Of a stretch of DNA of 64,000 nt, positions 1 to 11,584 are shown in pieces. Under the pieces are notes generated by a model. The model saw only the letters and a program-made list of their open reading frames with translations. It was not told the origin of the DNA and did not search any database. The first letter of the stretch is position 1. Every line of letters starts with the position of its first letter. The stretch comes from Tanypteryx hageni (Eukaryota > Arthropoda > Insecta > Odonata > Petaluridae): NCBI GenBank assembly GCA_028673005.1, contig CM054114.1, positions 11,935,108 to 11,999,107 on the forward strand, in the 5' to 3' direction. A program made the translations under genes and the position numbers.

Positions 1-680
1 TGGGACATATGGGTTAGTATTATTTTTGACATCAAGATTTACTATTGGATGGATTTTAATCAAAATCCTTATAGCCGTTTTTGAGTAAATAGTTTTGTTC
101 AAAATATCCAAGAATAAAATACCCTTAATTGTTACGCAATGTCGTTCATCTCTTCAGAGAGAATGATATTATCCACAAATATGAGATATCATTCGATTTT
201 GTTTAACCGTTTCGGCTGTAGTAAGATTTTTAGTGGATCGCGGCGGAGGCTTGACATCATAAGGTTTAAGTAAGGTAGCTTAGCGTACACTGTAATGTCA
301 CTGGACGCCGTATAGTGATTTTTTGAGATATATGGCTTAGATAGTATTATTTTTGACATCAGGCTCTACAATTGGATTGATTTTACTATGTAGATTTTTG
401 AGACATATGGCTTAAGCAGTATTATTTGTGACACCAGGCTCTACAATTGGATTGATTTTAATCAAATTCTCTGCAGCCATTTTTGAGTAAATCAAATTTT
501 TCTAAAAATCGCCTTTATTTTTGTGCAGTATCATTTTTATGAAAAAGTGTCTGCAAAAGATGATATGCTGCACAAATACGAGATATCATTCGATTTTATA
601 TACGCGTTTGGATCCTAGAACCGCGAACAGACAGACCGACGGCATGGCGAAAACCACTTTTACGGATTTGAGGACACCTA
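1..680 (+). repeat. Dispersed repeat family B, copy 1 (cut by window edge)
   Basis: Closely similar to 41812-42594 on the same strand and to 4177-4956 on the opposite strand. The body has two diverged modules, each opening with a 'catatggctta...gtattatt' stretch followed by 'attggatggatttt' or 'attggattgatttt'. The 3' hairpin seen in the other two copies is missing: the sequence switches to family E near 680. No coding capacity. Non-autonomous interspersed repeat of unknown class. Confidence 0.75.
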
Positions 681-882
681 CGGGAGAGGAAAGGTAAATG
701 GGATAAATGGATGGCAACAAGTTGTTGGAATAAGGAAACCCAGTGAGTACTCACCAATAAGATGACTTCAGGTTGGCGAGCTGCTGGGGGTGTCGAAGTG
801 ACACGTAAAACGAACACAGAAGCTTTCGGGGACGATCTCTTCTTCAGCACAGGAGAGAGAGAACTGATCTATATATATAGAT
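681..882 (-). mobile_element. Inverted-repeat element family E, copy 1 (one-ended)
   Basis: Matches the reverse complement of 63009-63251 over almost its full length, including the conserved internal stretch 'ttcaggttggcgag'. The second terminal arm is absent and the sequence ends in a short TA run. It directly abuts the truncated 3' end of family B copy 1. Non-coding; the frame reading across it (596-850) is fortuitous. Confidence 0.65.
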
Positions 883-2990
883 GACAAAGTAAAAAGTGTA
901 ATGATAGATCTCGTGTCAGTAATTTTAAAGCGATGTTTTTATCCTCTGAATATATTCGCGTATTTGCAAGTCGCGTGTTAATTTTTTCTACGTTTTTATA
1001 TATTTATTTTATTTTTATCAGCAAGCATATCGTGTTTTTCAATTCGATTTTCTTTGGTAGTTACGCATAATGACATAATTTGGGGTCGAATTTCAATATT
1101 CTTTTTTTGCTGGAGACCCATGACGCATCGCAAATTCTTTTTATATTCCATTTTGCTTTCCTCGTCGTGTAGGTCCGAGTGCGTATAAATTATAAATGCT
1201 CGTTTTTGATTGCTGCTATTTTTAAGCTCCCATAAAAATCACGTAGTTTTTATGAGACCGTCTTTTACCTTGATTAGTTACCGTATAGCATTCTAACCTT
1301 TTTTATCGGATACTTGAAGCAGTTCGTCGTCACTCGGCGTAAGATTGAATCTCTCTGGTGCACTTTAAATGCTCAGGAATATATAATTTCAACTCTCAGT
1401 AAATAAAGGAGTTAAATTAACAGCCGTTTTGTCGGTTTATTGACCTGTTGGTTTTCGTGCGCGAGGAATCAAAACACATCCGCCGTTTCGATCATAAAAT
1501 TAAAGGTCGTTCTCTGAATTTGTGGCTGCTCTTTCGCCGACACTTTCAACCTGTTGTATCGCATGTCGCCGTAAGGGCCGCACAAAAGAATCCCCTTGCG
1601 AACAGCAAATCGGAGCAGCGAGTCAGGCATCAATGTAAGTATGCGCGTTATTCTCGGATATTTTTGCAAAAGGCGCGAAATCTAAAATGTCGGTCAGTGG
1701 CGTGTTTTTGCGACTGGGATTCCTCGGTTACAGATGACCAAATGGACCCGTTAGTGAAAGCCGATTGACTGTAGTTTCGAATGGATTTTGTTTTCACCCG
1801 CTAAACTGCATTCACGCAATGTGAATTACTTCGCTATTCCGTGTAATTTTGCAAGACGAAATTTTGGTGCTGAACATTCTTTTATTTTTCAAGCTCTTTA
1901 GCCAATAACCGTTGGCGTACAGGAAATGCCCCCTTCCCCCCCCTTCCCTACTCCGATTATAGTATGTTTCTCGTCTTATGAAGCTTGACCTTGAAATCCT
2001 CTGTGAGTGACTATTTCTGTATCCAATCAACGCTCGAGTAACGGGCGACGGAGAAGGGAGAAGCTCAGTCTCTCTCTCGCCATCGTGCTGTTCACATCGC
2101 TCTTAGTCGACTATGTTGCCAGCTCTACTGCGTTCACGCTTCCGGTGTGATCTCTTTATCGCTTTCACTTTGCACCTTGTTATCATTTTAACGCAATGGA
2201 AAATGGCCGGTAGTAATCAACAATGACCGTAAATTTTTGTGCGACGCGTCGCCTTTTATTCGCAAGCAGATCATTTCAAGAGCGGATATCTGGCAATGCT
2301 GTTAGGTTTTTCCATGCATTTCGAAAGCCGCGGGTGACGGGGGAGAGGGAAAAGGGAAGAAGGGGAGAGGGAAAAGGTTCTCATTGGCTACTTGCTATGT
2401 GAAGGTCAAGCTTCATAAGACGAGAAACATACTATAGTATTCCTCTATATTGATTGGATCACTTCGGTCGTGGGCCCCCACGCTGAGCGGAGTTGCATGG
2501 GTGTCCGGGAAACTACTAATTAATAAGCTTTTTTGAATCGATATCACATATTTCCTGTACACGTCATCACATCGTTATAGTCTCCCCAGTTACGTTAAAG
2601 TTAGATCATTTTTTTCTCCTAGATCTCGTGTCGGTTCCCGATCTTCTTATCGTAAATAAATCGACCCGGGGATCTCCAAACCGGCTTCCATTTTTACGCC
2701 TTTCTTGCACATTTTCTTAATATGCATCGAAATTTGACTGTTAACCTGGTTCTGGTTTGAATTAAAATGTAATTCGCCGAAAAATTAATTAAATTAGTTC
2801 GATCAGAAGTCAGTTTCTTGGTCAAAAGCCCTCTGAAAGCAATCGTGTAAAGAGTAATGATTTCGGCCTTTTGTTACAATAATCTACGCCTTTTATTCCC
2901 TCCTGTCGTACCCTAAGTCCCCTCTCCCGACCCATACGCTGAGTCACACTGTGACTTTGAAAAAAACCGGCTGACGTTAAAAACCAAGAA
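883..2990. other. Unique AT-rich DNA with no recognisable gene
   Basis: No family member elsewhere in the window and no convincing coding frame; the short frames (for example 1448-1768 and its antisense partner) have no recognisable domain. It holds a C-run near 1928-1950, a purine-rich stretch near 2335-2380, and the perfect 35-bp inverted repeat listed separately. Confidence 0.6.
1958..2436. repeat. Perfect 35-bp inverted repeat with a 409-bp spacer
   Basis: Arm 1 is 1958-1992 and arm 2 is 2402-2436; by direct comparison they are exact reverse complements. The core includes 'cgtcttatgaagcttgacc'. Both arms lie beside C-rich or purine-rich tracts and near CCAAT-type sequences. The identity stops abruptly at the arm ends. 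No transposon termini are recognised outside the arms. Confidence 0.9.
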
Positions 2991-3057
2991 TGCAGCTAAT
3001 GTCACGCTCTCGAATTCGCTTTCGTCGACGGCTCTGCACCCTTCCATACATACCCTC

Positions 3058-3960
3058 CTCTTCCCCACCCCTCTCCCCCACCCCTCTCCCCCACCCCTCT
3101 CCCCCACCCCTCTCCCCCACCCCCTTAGCACCCCTACCCTCTCCCTCAACGTCTTACCCTCTCCCTCAACGTCTTACCCTCTCCCTCAACGTCTTACCCT
3201 CTCCCTCAACGTCTTACCCTCTCCCTCAACCTCTTACCCTCTCCCTCAACCTCTTACCCTCTCCCTCAACCTCTTACCCTCTCCCTCAACCTCTTACCCT
3301 CTCCCTCAACCTCTTACCCTCTCCCTCAACCTCTTACCCTCTCCCTCAACCTCTTACCCTCTCCCTCCCTCAACCTCTTACCCTCTCCCTCAACCTCTTA
3401 CCCTCTCCCTCAACCTCTTACCCTCTCCCTCAACCTCTTACCCTCTCCCTCAACCCCTTACCCTCTCCCTCACCCCCTTACCCTCTCCCTCACCCCCTTA
3501 CCCTCTCCCTCACCCCCTTACCCTCTCCCTCACCCCCTTACCATCTCCCTCACCCCCTTACCATCTCCCTCAACCTCTCCCCCGCCCCCTTACCTTCTCC
3601 CCCGCCCCCTTACCTTCTCCCCCGCCCCCTTACCCTCTCCCCACCCCCATTACCCTCTCCCCACCCCCATTACCCTCTCCCCCGACCCCTTACCCTCTCC
3701 CCCACCCCTTTACCCTCTCCCCCACCCCTTTACCCTCCCCCTCCCTCTTCTCCACCCCTTACCCTCTCTCCCACCCCCTTACACTCTCCCCCACCCCCTT
3801 ACCCTCCCCCCACCCCCTTACCCTCCCCCCACCCCCTTACCCTCCCCCCTCCCCCTTACCCTCTTTTCCATTCCTTCCCTCCTCGCCTCTTTCCCCCACC
3901 CCCTTACCCTCCCCACTCCTTCCCTCCTCTCCTCACCTCTTCCCTCCTTGCCCTCACCTC
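3058..3960. repeat. Pyrimidine-rich 20-bp minisatellite with graded variants
   Basis: A short stretch of 13-bp units ('ctcccccacccct') is followed from about 3138 by units of 'ccctctccctcaacctctta'. Variants are ordered along the array: 'caacgtctta', then 'caacctctta', 'caacccctta', 'caccccctta', and finally units with 'ccgccccctta' and 'cccacccccatta'. One unit near 3357 carries a 4-bp slippage duplication. The 394-codon open frame through it is a low-complexity Pro/Leu/Ser/Thr reading and is not a gene. Confidence 0.95.
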
Positions 3961-4176
3961 TTCTCACCCCTGCCACATCCCTTCCTCGCCGTCAGACCTC
4001 TTCACCCTCACTCTTCCAGCTTTCCCTTTCTACTCACGCCTCCAAATTAACTTTTTGCATCCCCTTCCCACTTTTTCTCTGCGTCTTCCTCCCCATATCC
4101 ATCCTTGCACATTCGCCACTCTGTTCGTGGCCGAACACCCGAGTCTTCTTCTGCTTACTCGATTATTTCTGTAGTT
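3961..4176. other. C-rich transition zone
   Basis: Degenerate pyrimidine-rich sequence between the minisatellite and family B copy 2. The 20-bp periodicity has faded. No gene or named repeat is recognised. Confidence 0.5.
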
Positions 4177-4956
4177 TTTTACTTTCTCATATACGTAGTA
4201 AAGTGAGAAAGTATTGTAACCGTGAAAAAATTCGACTTCGAGATTTTGATCGAAATACACGTTTTAGGTGTCACTGAGTCCATAAAAGTGGTTTTCGCCA
4301 TGCCGTCTGTCTTTCTGTCAGTGTCTGTTCGCCGTTCTTGGGCCCAAACGCGTACATAAAATCGAATTATATCTCGTATTTATGCAAAATATAATCTTTT
4401 GCAGACCCTTTTTCATAAAAATAATATTGCACAAAAATAAAGGGTAATTTATTCTTGGCGATTTTTAGAAAAATTTGATTTACTCAAAAATGGCTGCAGA
4501 GAATTTGATTAAAATCAATCCAATTGTAGAGCCTGGTGTCACAAATAATACTGTTTAAGCCATATGTCTCAAAAAATCAGTATATAGAGTCCAGTGTCAT
4601 TACAATGCTACCTTACCTAAGCCCTATGACGTCAGGCCTCCCCTGCGATCCACGAAAAATCTTATTACATCCTAAACGGTTAAATTAAATCGAATTATAT
4701 ATAATATATTTGTGGATAATATCATTCAGAGTAGACACTCGGAAGAGATGAACCATATTGCGCAACAATTAAGAGGACTTTATTCTTGGACATTCTGAAA
4801 CAAAATTTTATTTACTCACACCTGGCTATAAGGATTTCGATCAAACGTACAGCCCGATGTCACAAATAATACTAAGCCATATGTCCCAAAGAATTACTAA
4901 ATATCGACCAGTGGTATTAAAATATACGCTAAACTACGGTTAACTACGACAAGTTG
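4177..4956 (-). repeat. Dispersed repeat family B, copy 2
   Basis: The reverse complement matches 1-680 and 41812-42594. Its 3' end on the minus strand carries a hairpin: 'actttctca' at 4181-4189 pairs with 'tgagaaagt' at 4204-4212. Next to it lies the shared 3' module ('acgtgt...atctcgaa') also present in family C. Non-coding; short frames reading 'NTFSLYYVYEKV'-like strings are just this terminal module translated. Confidence 0.8.
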
Positions 4957-5030
4957 TTGGTGCTTGCATGCTGCAAGCGCTTAAAAAATCGTCATACACC
5001 AAGATCTAAACTCGTAAATAAACTGACGTG
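4955..5030 (-). repeat. Paralogue of the LINE insertion site (empty site)
   Basis: The reverse complement matches sequence on both sides of the LINE: 'atttacgag' before it (about 18775-18784) and 'aagcgcttgcag' after it (about 22156-22167). Here the two flanks are contiguous with equal spacing, so this is an unoccupied related locus. Confidence 0.7.
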
Positions 5031-5203
5031 TCAGCATTTGAACTACGCAGAGCCCATTTAAATAAGATAATAGTTTTCATTTTCCCAGAAATTAAGGCAT
5101 CTATCCGGAATTTCTATGTTCTCTATATTCACTCGAGAGCCACAGTTTCGATAAGCTTATTGGGAAGAATAAACAAATCATCGTGGGAATGTTCTTCTTA
5201 TGA

Positions 5204-5906
5204 GCTGTATGCAGGGCCGGCGGAACGGGGTAGCAAAACAGGCAACTGCTTAGGGTGCCAGAGATTGAGGGGCGCCATGAAGAGCCAATGTTTTGATTTC
5301 ACGGCACTGTATATGTGTGTGTCTGTATTATTTTTTTAAAGTAATGTATACTTATATTTCATCTTTTACTGATTCATTTTGTTATATTTTCACGTGCATT
5401 TGTGTTGTATATACCTTTATATTCAAAATGATTTCAATTCCTCTTCAACGCTATGCATTACCCCAATCCTATAATTATAAGAAGTTTAAACTAACGGTCT
5501 GAGGAAGATTTGAAGAATGTGTAATTCTTGAAGATTACCATCTTGTCTTGAAGACTTACCATCTAACTTACGATCGTAAAGTTATGATTTGCATAATCTC
5601 TTACTAAAAATATTCTTCTTAATGGCCATTTTTACCGCTATTACTTACCATGAAGCGTTTTTAATATGGGAAAAACATTGTTTTTAGTAATTATGAAAAA
5701 CAATATTTAATAATAAAAAACTATCTTTTATTAATATTTTATTTAAGTAATACCGGTGCTTATAGACTTCATCGTGTAATTACTATTAAAAATAATTTTC
5801 ATCTATTAGATTTTTAGTAGGTACTTATCTTTTAGATTGGAGTAGGGCTCCAAAAAAAAAGTTTGCCTAGGGTGTCCAACTGCCTTGCGCCGGCCCTGGC
5901 TGTATG
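5204..5906. mobile_element. hAT-like MITE with perfect 8-bp target duplication
   Basis: The element body is 5212-5898 (687 bp). The left end begins 'cagggccggcg' and the reverse complement of the right end also begins 'cagggccggcg', so the terminal repeat is 11 bp perfect. It is bracketed by identical 8-bp duplications 'gctgtatg' at 5204-5211 and 5899-5906. CAG-type ends plus an 8-bp duplication are typical of hAT transposons. No transposase frame, so it is non-autonomous. Confidence 0.9.
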
Positions 5907-5972
5907 CATCATCCACCAGTCTCCCATAGTTCTCGCAAAAGTATCGTTCCGTTTTTGTCATGTACGTATTTC

Positions 5973-6116
5973 CAGAGGCGGATTTCTGCACATGAGGCGC
6001 TAGCTGCGGGCCTCGCAAATAGGACCTCGTCGAAAAATGAGCCTCACCAAAGGTCGGCAAGGAGGCAGGTCAGGTAAACTTTTCCCGGGACGGATAAAAA
6101 TGCCAGTCCGCGCCTG
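5973..6116. mobile_element. Possible small hAT-like element without clear target duplication
   Basis: The left end starts 'cagaggcggat'; the reverse complement of the right end starts 'caggcgcggac'. The ends resemble each other imperfectly and I see no matching 8-bp flanks. It may be a decayed MITE. Confidence 0.35.
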
Positions 6117-6239
6117 CTTCAGTATAAACTACATTTTTAAATACTTAATTTTCTGCTCTATTATCATTTCCAGTTATTTGTATTTTCACACCATGAGTGA
6201 CCATGACGTGAGTCCAATTAAAATTGCTACGATCACGTA

Positions 6240-6740
6240 CCAGTAGCGAATGACAAAAAGTTTTCTTAAAATAAGGTCCCGGGTTCTACTCCAGAGGGTG
6301 ATTTCAATCTCCTATAAGACAATCAATATCTCAGCCGTTTGTTTGATTACAAAGCCTCTTTTAAACGGGCTATTTCGTCTAGTTATTATAATAAATGTCT
6401 AGATGTTGGGGTTTGTGTATAACGTTGTTGTCATCAATGGAACTTTTTAACGCGTTTTTAACAAACGTCTCGATAAGGTGGAAGGTTGAAAATTCGCAGG
6501 AATGTTTGATTCAGATATAAAAATTGAATGAAGAAATAAATAAGAAAAAGACCCGGGTTCGATTCCAGGGGGCGATTTCCGTTTCCCGTAAACTTTGTAA
6601 AAATCGACTTTTTTGGAAATTTAAATTAGAAAAACTTTACGTACAATCTTCAAATTTAAACTGTCTTTTAGGAAAATTAATGAAGTTTTTTTATTCTATT
6701 CATCTTTTTCCGCCTACCGTTCGAAATCTTTCATATTAAA
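6240..6740 (+). repeat. Family F remnants, copy 1
   Basis: Two B-box-like segments are present: 'cccgggttctactcc' at 6278-6292 and 'cccgggttcgattcc' at 6552-6566. The body near 6430-6530 ('aggaatgtttgattc') matches 58195-58320 and the reverse complement of 23750-24010. The stretch 6325-6390 also matches the reverse complement of 35277-35420, including 'tttaaacgggct'. Confidence 0.6.
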
Positions 6741-9354
6741 CATTTAAATCATATTTTGGGAAAATATCGGCTTTTAAACGAGATGTTGCCTTGCCGACCA
6801 CGTCATTGTTAAACTTCGAGAATGAATTGTTGTCACAACCCGCATATGTGTATTATATAATACATATATAATTTTTGATATTAACTAATTTTGAATGGAA
6901 GTTGTACTTAAATAATTCTTATCGCACTTGACAGCGCGTGATTTGGTCACTCAACGAGTATGAGACTAAAGGCCAGGGAGTCGCACAAACAACAGCCATA
7001 GGGGTCCGTTGTTGTTTTGCATAACAGCGCAAAGAACAGTCAACGAGGGTTTTTTGAAGTGGTGCTTTGGATTCGAGTTTTTATGCAAAACGCTAAAAGT
7101 GATGTAGAAAGCCTTAATTTCTAACATGGTGTCCTGCTCTTTCGTTACACATTGCCATTGGGAAAAAACATTTCTCGTCGAACATATTATAGTAATTTTT
7201 CATAGATAATGTGATGATAAAGTTAGGTTGTCTTGTAATCAACTGGAACACTTTTTTCAGGTTAACTTTGCATATGAGCTTGGCCTTAGGTTTCGCCGCG
7301 GTTTCACTCTTTAATGTCAAATTTCCGTTTTGTCTGTGTCACCAAGTTCCTCCGTAATTTCTACTACCTTAAGTTCGAAGACTCCCATAAGAATCAAGCG
7401 TGTGTAATTGGCGGCTTGCGGGCCATAGGCGACACTTTCTGCGCATTACTGCCGCCCTTAGGCGAATTTTTGCCAATTTTTGCCTCAACTAAATCTTTCG
7501 AGATTTTCTATAAATACTTATATTTTCGTAAGAAGGAAATGAGATTTTTCTTAGTTATTGAAGTACAGAAGAACGCGGTCTCTAAATTATCGTTATTTTT
7601 GCAAAACATGCTCAGCCTTCTAGAAAAATTCTGTCCCGCTTTAGTCAACTGTAATCCGAATTCCTTCCATTGAATCCATTGCTTTAAAGCGGCCCTGATG
7701 CCTCTTCGTAACTGTAACTTCTTCGCGATACACTTCACTAGGTTCAGCGCGCCTTCTGAATTAAATAAAATACTTCATCCAGCTCACTTCTCAACCCTGA
7801 CTTTATTTAACCGAAAGCTATTTTTAAATTTAAAATTTTCTTCGATTTACTAGATAAACTCTTGGTAAACAGAAAATTAATTGTTACATCCGTGATATTT
7901 CAAACTGACATTTTTTTATAAATTTTTAGTTTCAATTCGAACCGCCCTCGTATATTTGCGGAACGGAAGCGTTCATTTTCAGTATTGTGCTAGAGGTCCG
8001 TAAGAATAACGATAAACTGTAAACGGGAGAATTTATAATTAACCTATATAAAAATAGACTTTGTTTTATTGAGTATCTTTCACGAGATAAGCATGCTTTG
8101 CACAAAAACTTCGGTTCGCAGTGATGTTTTATGATACGGAAACGTTATTTCCAGGAGTGTTTTTCGAGATCAGATATATTACTTACTGGACCTGATTTAT
8201 TGCGAAATGTATCAAGTATGTTGACGTTGGCATTTTATTTAGAGTTCCTTAGCGCATTGAATGAATGGTGTTATACTGTGTGTGTAATCAGACATGCCAG
8301 TTACAGGCGTTTTATAGTTCGCATGCATTATTTAACTGATGTGTGTATGTTTCTTTTTTTAACTGCTACTGAAATTTTATCTTCCACTCTGTTAAATAAA
8401 TGCTGTGACCATATTTAAACCATGTTCCTTTAAGTTCACACGTGTTGTACTGTAATTGCCAATCCAAAAGTTTTCATACCACGGTCAATCGTGTTGCTAC
8501 ATTTTATCAGTTGATTCAACTATTTAAATGCTGCGTTGGCATGTTTATTATTTATTTATTTTCATCCTAAAAGTATTCGATACTATCCAAATTAGCGATT
8601 CTGAGGTGTGGATTAAGTTTCTACGCCTTCGAAAAGTTCTCTTTACCACAGCTATTAACACCAACCATATTCATTTAAATGCTATTTAATGACAACAAAT
8701 TAGCAATAGGTCTCGATTTGAGACAAGATCGATTGGTTGCATTTACTTCCAATGTAATTTAGTTATCTTTGTTTCTCAGCCAACTAAATACAATGTGGAA
8801 TTCTCTGATATTCATGCAAATTTTATTTCAACCAGTTTGCATTTTTATATTTATTTTTTTACCGTATCTTATACATTTCAAAGGTGTCGATAATGGTCGA
8901 AATGAGCTTATATATTCGTGATTTACGAGGAAGATTTTATAAATCAGTTTTCCTTCATATGCATGTGGCATAAAAGTTATTTTTTTTAAATCAATCTTTC
9001 GCTCGTTTAGGCTTTTATTCTCCGATCTCTGGTATTTTTTTACGGGCGACCGCTAAGAGATTATCGCTCCGACGACTCAATCCGATTCGATCTTCACGCC
9101 TTCGAGATTTCTTGCGCATCGTTCCGGAGAGGGGAAAATGCGAAGGCCGAACGCGAGTTATTTTCTTCATAAGAGATCGAAGCGCCTTTTTTCTTCCGCT
9201 TTCTCCCTCTCTCCCTCTCGTGTGCTCCGCGCTGCTCGTTTCGAAGAATGGATGCGAAGGAAGAGCATTAAAAGTGAGAATGGCGCGCCCGGAGAACATA
9301 TTCTCCGCGTCTAGCTCAGAGCTGTAAATCATTTGCGTTACAACCCTCTTCTTC
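6741..9354. other. AT-rich unique DNA
   Basis: No convincing exon. A CAG-type hAT right end ('gcggccctg' at 7689-7697) may mark a decayed element whose left end I cannot place. Open frames at 7314-7673 and 8131-8418 have no recognisable domain and lie in AT-rich sequence where such frames arise by chance. Confidence 0.5.
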
Positions 9355-9915
9355 GTTAGAATTGGATAAAAGGAGCAAGAGGGGAGTGGAGGAAGAAGGG
9401 GGGAGGGTGGCTGAGAGGGGGGAGGGAGTGGCTGAGAGGGAGGAGGGAGTGGCTGAGTGGGGAGGAGGGAGTGGGTGAGAGGGGGGATGGAGTGGCTGAG
9501 TGGGGAGGAGGGAGTGGCTGAGAGGGGAGGAGGGAGTGGCTGAGAGGGGAGGAGGGAGTGGCTGAGAGGGGAGGAGGGAGTGGCTGATAGGGAGGGAGTG
9601 GTTGAGAGGGGGGGGAGGGAGTGGTTGAGAAGGGGAAGGGAGTGGCTGAGAGGGGGGGAGGGAGTGGCTGAGAGGGGGGGAGGGAGTGGCTGAGAGGGGG
9701 GAGGGAGTGGCTGAGAGGGGGGGAGGGAGTGGCTGAGAGGGGGGAGGGAGTGGCTGAGAGGGGGGAAGGGAGTGGCTGAGAGGGGGGGAGGGAGTGGTTG
9801 AGAGGGGGGGGGAGTTGTTGAGAGGGGGGGAGGGAGTGACTGAGAGGGGGGGAGGGAGTGGCTGAGAGGGGGGAGGGAGTGACTGAGAGGGGGGAGGGAG
9901 TGGCTGGAAGGGTGT
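9355..9915. repeat. G-rich minisatellite, unit about 20-22 bp
   Basis: Tandem units of the form 'gagtggctgagaggggggag'. Copy-to-copy variation is mostly in G-run length (2 to 9 G) with occasional 'ggtt' for 'ggct' or 'gtgact' for 'gtggct'. The minus-strand 314-codon frame through it is a Pro/Ser/Leu low-complexity reading and is rejected as a gene. The repeated G-runs give quadruplex potential on the plus strand. Confidence 0.93.
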
Positions 9916-10395
9916 TGCGGCATATGCGAGGGAAGGATTGGGTAGAGAGAGAGGTTCATAAAAGCTAGGCGGAGTCGCGAGTGTTTTTAAAAGCAGTTTT
10001 CCCGGAATGGCCCTCTTAAGATGCGAATGCCAATTATTTTTCTTTAAACTCTTCGTTCCTGTTGGTCTCCCGCTTATTCCTTATATTTCCTATTCTATTC
10101 CTATTCGAAGAGTCACCGTTCGTTAACGCGTCGCTCTTCGATTTTTATCTCTGTAAAGATGATGAGAACGTGCTTCGGTCCTCGATTGTTTTAACTTGCA
10201 GAATATTGTTTTCTTTGTTGAAAATTAAATTCTGTCAGTTAAACCGCTAATTTTCCAGTTTAAATACACTTATGTTATATTTATATTCCTGTTAGCATTT
10301 AAGTGTAGCAAGTTTAGCAAAAGGTCTTGCATTGCAATGTTCGGTAGCCTGTAGATAGGTTGCGGTTCGTACTTTGAAGATCCTATGCTCTAATC
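9916..10395. other. Unique DNA, no gene seen
   Basis: Ordinary AT-rich sequence with no repeat relative in the window and no recognisable coding domain. Confidence 0.45.
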
Positions 10396-10660
10396 CAGAG
10401 CTCTCCAAACTATGGACCACGGGCCACATGTGGTCCGCGACCACACTTAATGTGGCCCTCCAGCCTGTGTCGTCTTTGCCATTTTTTGTCAAATATAACA
10501 ATCAAGCAGTGTTGGAAAAAGTCATGCGTAACGTAACGAAATAACGAAATGATTTTGAATAACGTAACGATTAACGTTAACGAAATTCTCGAAATAACTG
10601 TAACGAAAACAAAAAAATCGTTATTTCGTTATGTTTACGCTTCTACTGTGTGACATTTCG
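10396..10660. mobile_element. Two hAT-type left ends, the second inside or beside the first
   Basis: 'cagagctctccaaact' at 10396-10411 is a hAT-type terminus, followed by sequence rich in 'gtggcc/ggccac'. At 10507 a second terminus begins, 'cagtgttggaaaaagt', followed by iterations of 'cgtaacgaaataacg'. I cannot find matching right ends, so both are truncated or too diverged. Confidence 0.5.
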
Positions 10661-11584
10661 TCCCTTGTTTCCCATCCCATTTCTTTCCTCTCTCTTCCTC
10701 AGCGGTCTTATTCCCCCCTTCGTGCAGTCATACCGTCATAAAATGCACCGAGGACCGGATGATTGGGGGATTTTTTGGCGCCAAAGCGTGGCGCAGATCC
10801 ACTCAAGTTGTGCTCCATTTATGTGTGATTTCAATTCATATTTGGCGAAGAAAAAATAAAAGTTAAAATTGGTCATGCCGAAAATTTTCTCGGAAAAATG
10901 TTAATTTATCCAATTCACTCAACCACCTTTTAACACGAAAATAGCCCACATTTGTATGTATATTGTGCGCCTATAGTTTCAAAAAGTTTTTCATGTCGTT
11001 ATTCTGCTCCGCGGGTATAAAATTTATTAACCAAGTTCCTAGCGTCAATCGGAGATGTAACTGGGAGATGAGGCGCCTATGGCAAAATTTTAAGAAACAC
11101 CTTATCGACGTGGAATATTATTCTTCGTGCGTTTTTAAAAGAGAATACTAACATTTTATTAACAATGACTTCAAAATTGTAGTTTTAAATTAAGATTTAT
11201 TTTTGGTAAAGTAAACTTTAGGCATTTTTGCGGGAACGTTTGGCGCCTTCTGCAGGCTCTAAATAGGGGACAAAAAATTTTTTCGAACAATTTCGAAAGT
11301 ACCTGCAGTACCTTGTATGCCGTCACCTCGCCGTGGTGAGTTCTGGGTAGTTTTGAACCGAAAAACGCTCCAAACAAGCAAAGAGCTGCACAACATGGTC
11401 GAAAACAGCCAAAAAATAGACGGGACGCTATCTGTACACTTTGGCCGCGATGGGGCACCTCTAAAAACTGTCCGACCGAAAAAGATTTTTTGTCCCATAT
11501 TTAGTGCCACGAAAGGCACCCCATGCCGGGTAAGGCACTTTCAATTTCGAAAAAAATTGAAAAGCGATCCACCTACTGTGCACC
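10661..11584. other. Unique DNA before a family A fragment
   Basis: No gene recognised. The 11250-11584 part is open in several frames on both strands at about 85-95 codons, but none shows a recognisable domain. Confidence 0.4.

Noticed and set aside
3138..3720. Telomeric repeat
   Set aside because: Some units contain 'ccctctta' or 'ttaccct', but the period is 20 bp and there is no TTAGG-type hexamer or pentamer array.
2990..4174. 394-codon plus-strand open frame
   Set aside because: It is a reading of the pyrimidine minisatellite (Pro/Leu/Ser/Thr repeats). It exists because a 20-bp unit cycles through all frames without making a stop.
3058..9915. CRISPR array
   Set aside because: The regular arrays are minisatellites of adjoining units without unique spacers, and the sequence is eukaryotic.
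9015..9959. 314-codon minus-strand open frame
   Set aside because: Low-complexity translation of the G-rich minisatellite plus flanking sequence; no domain.
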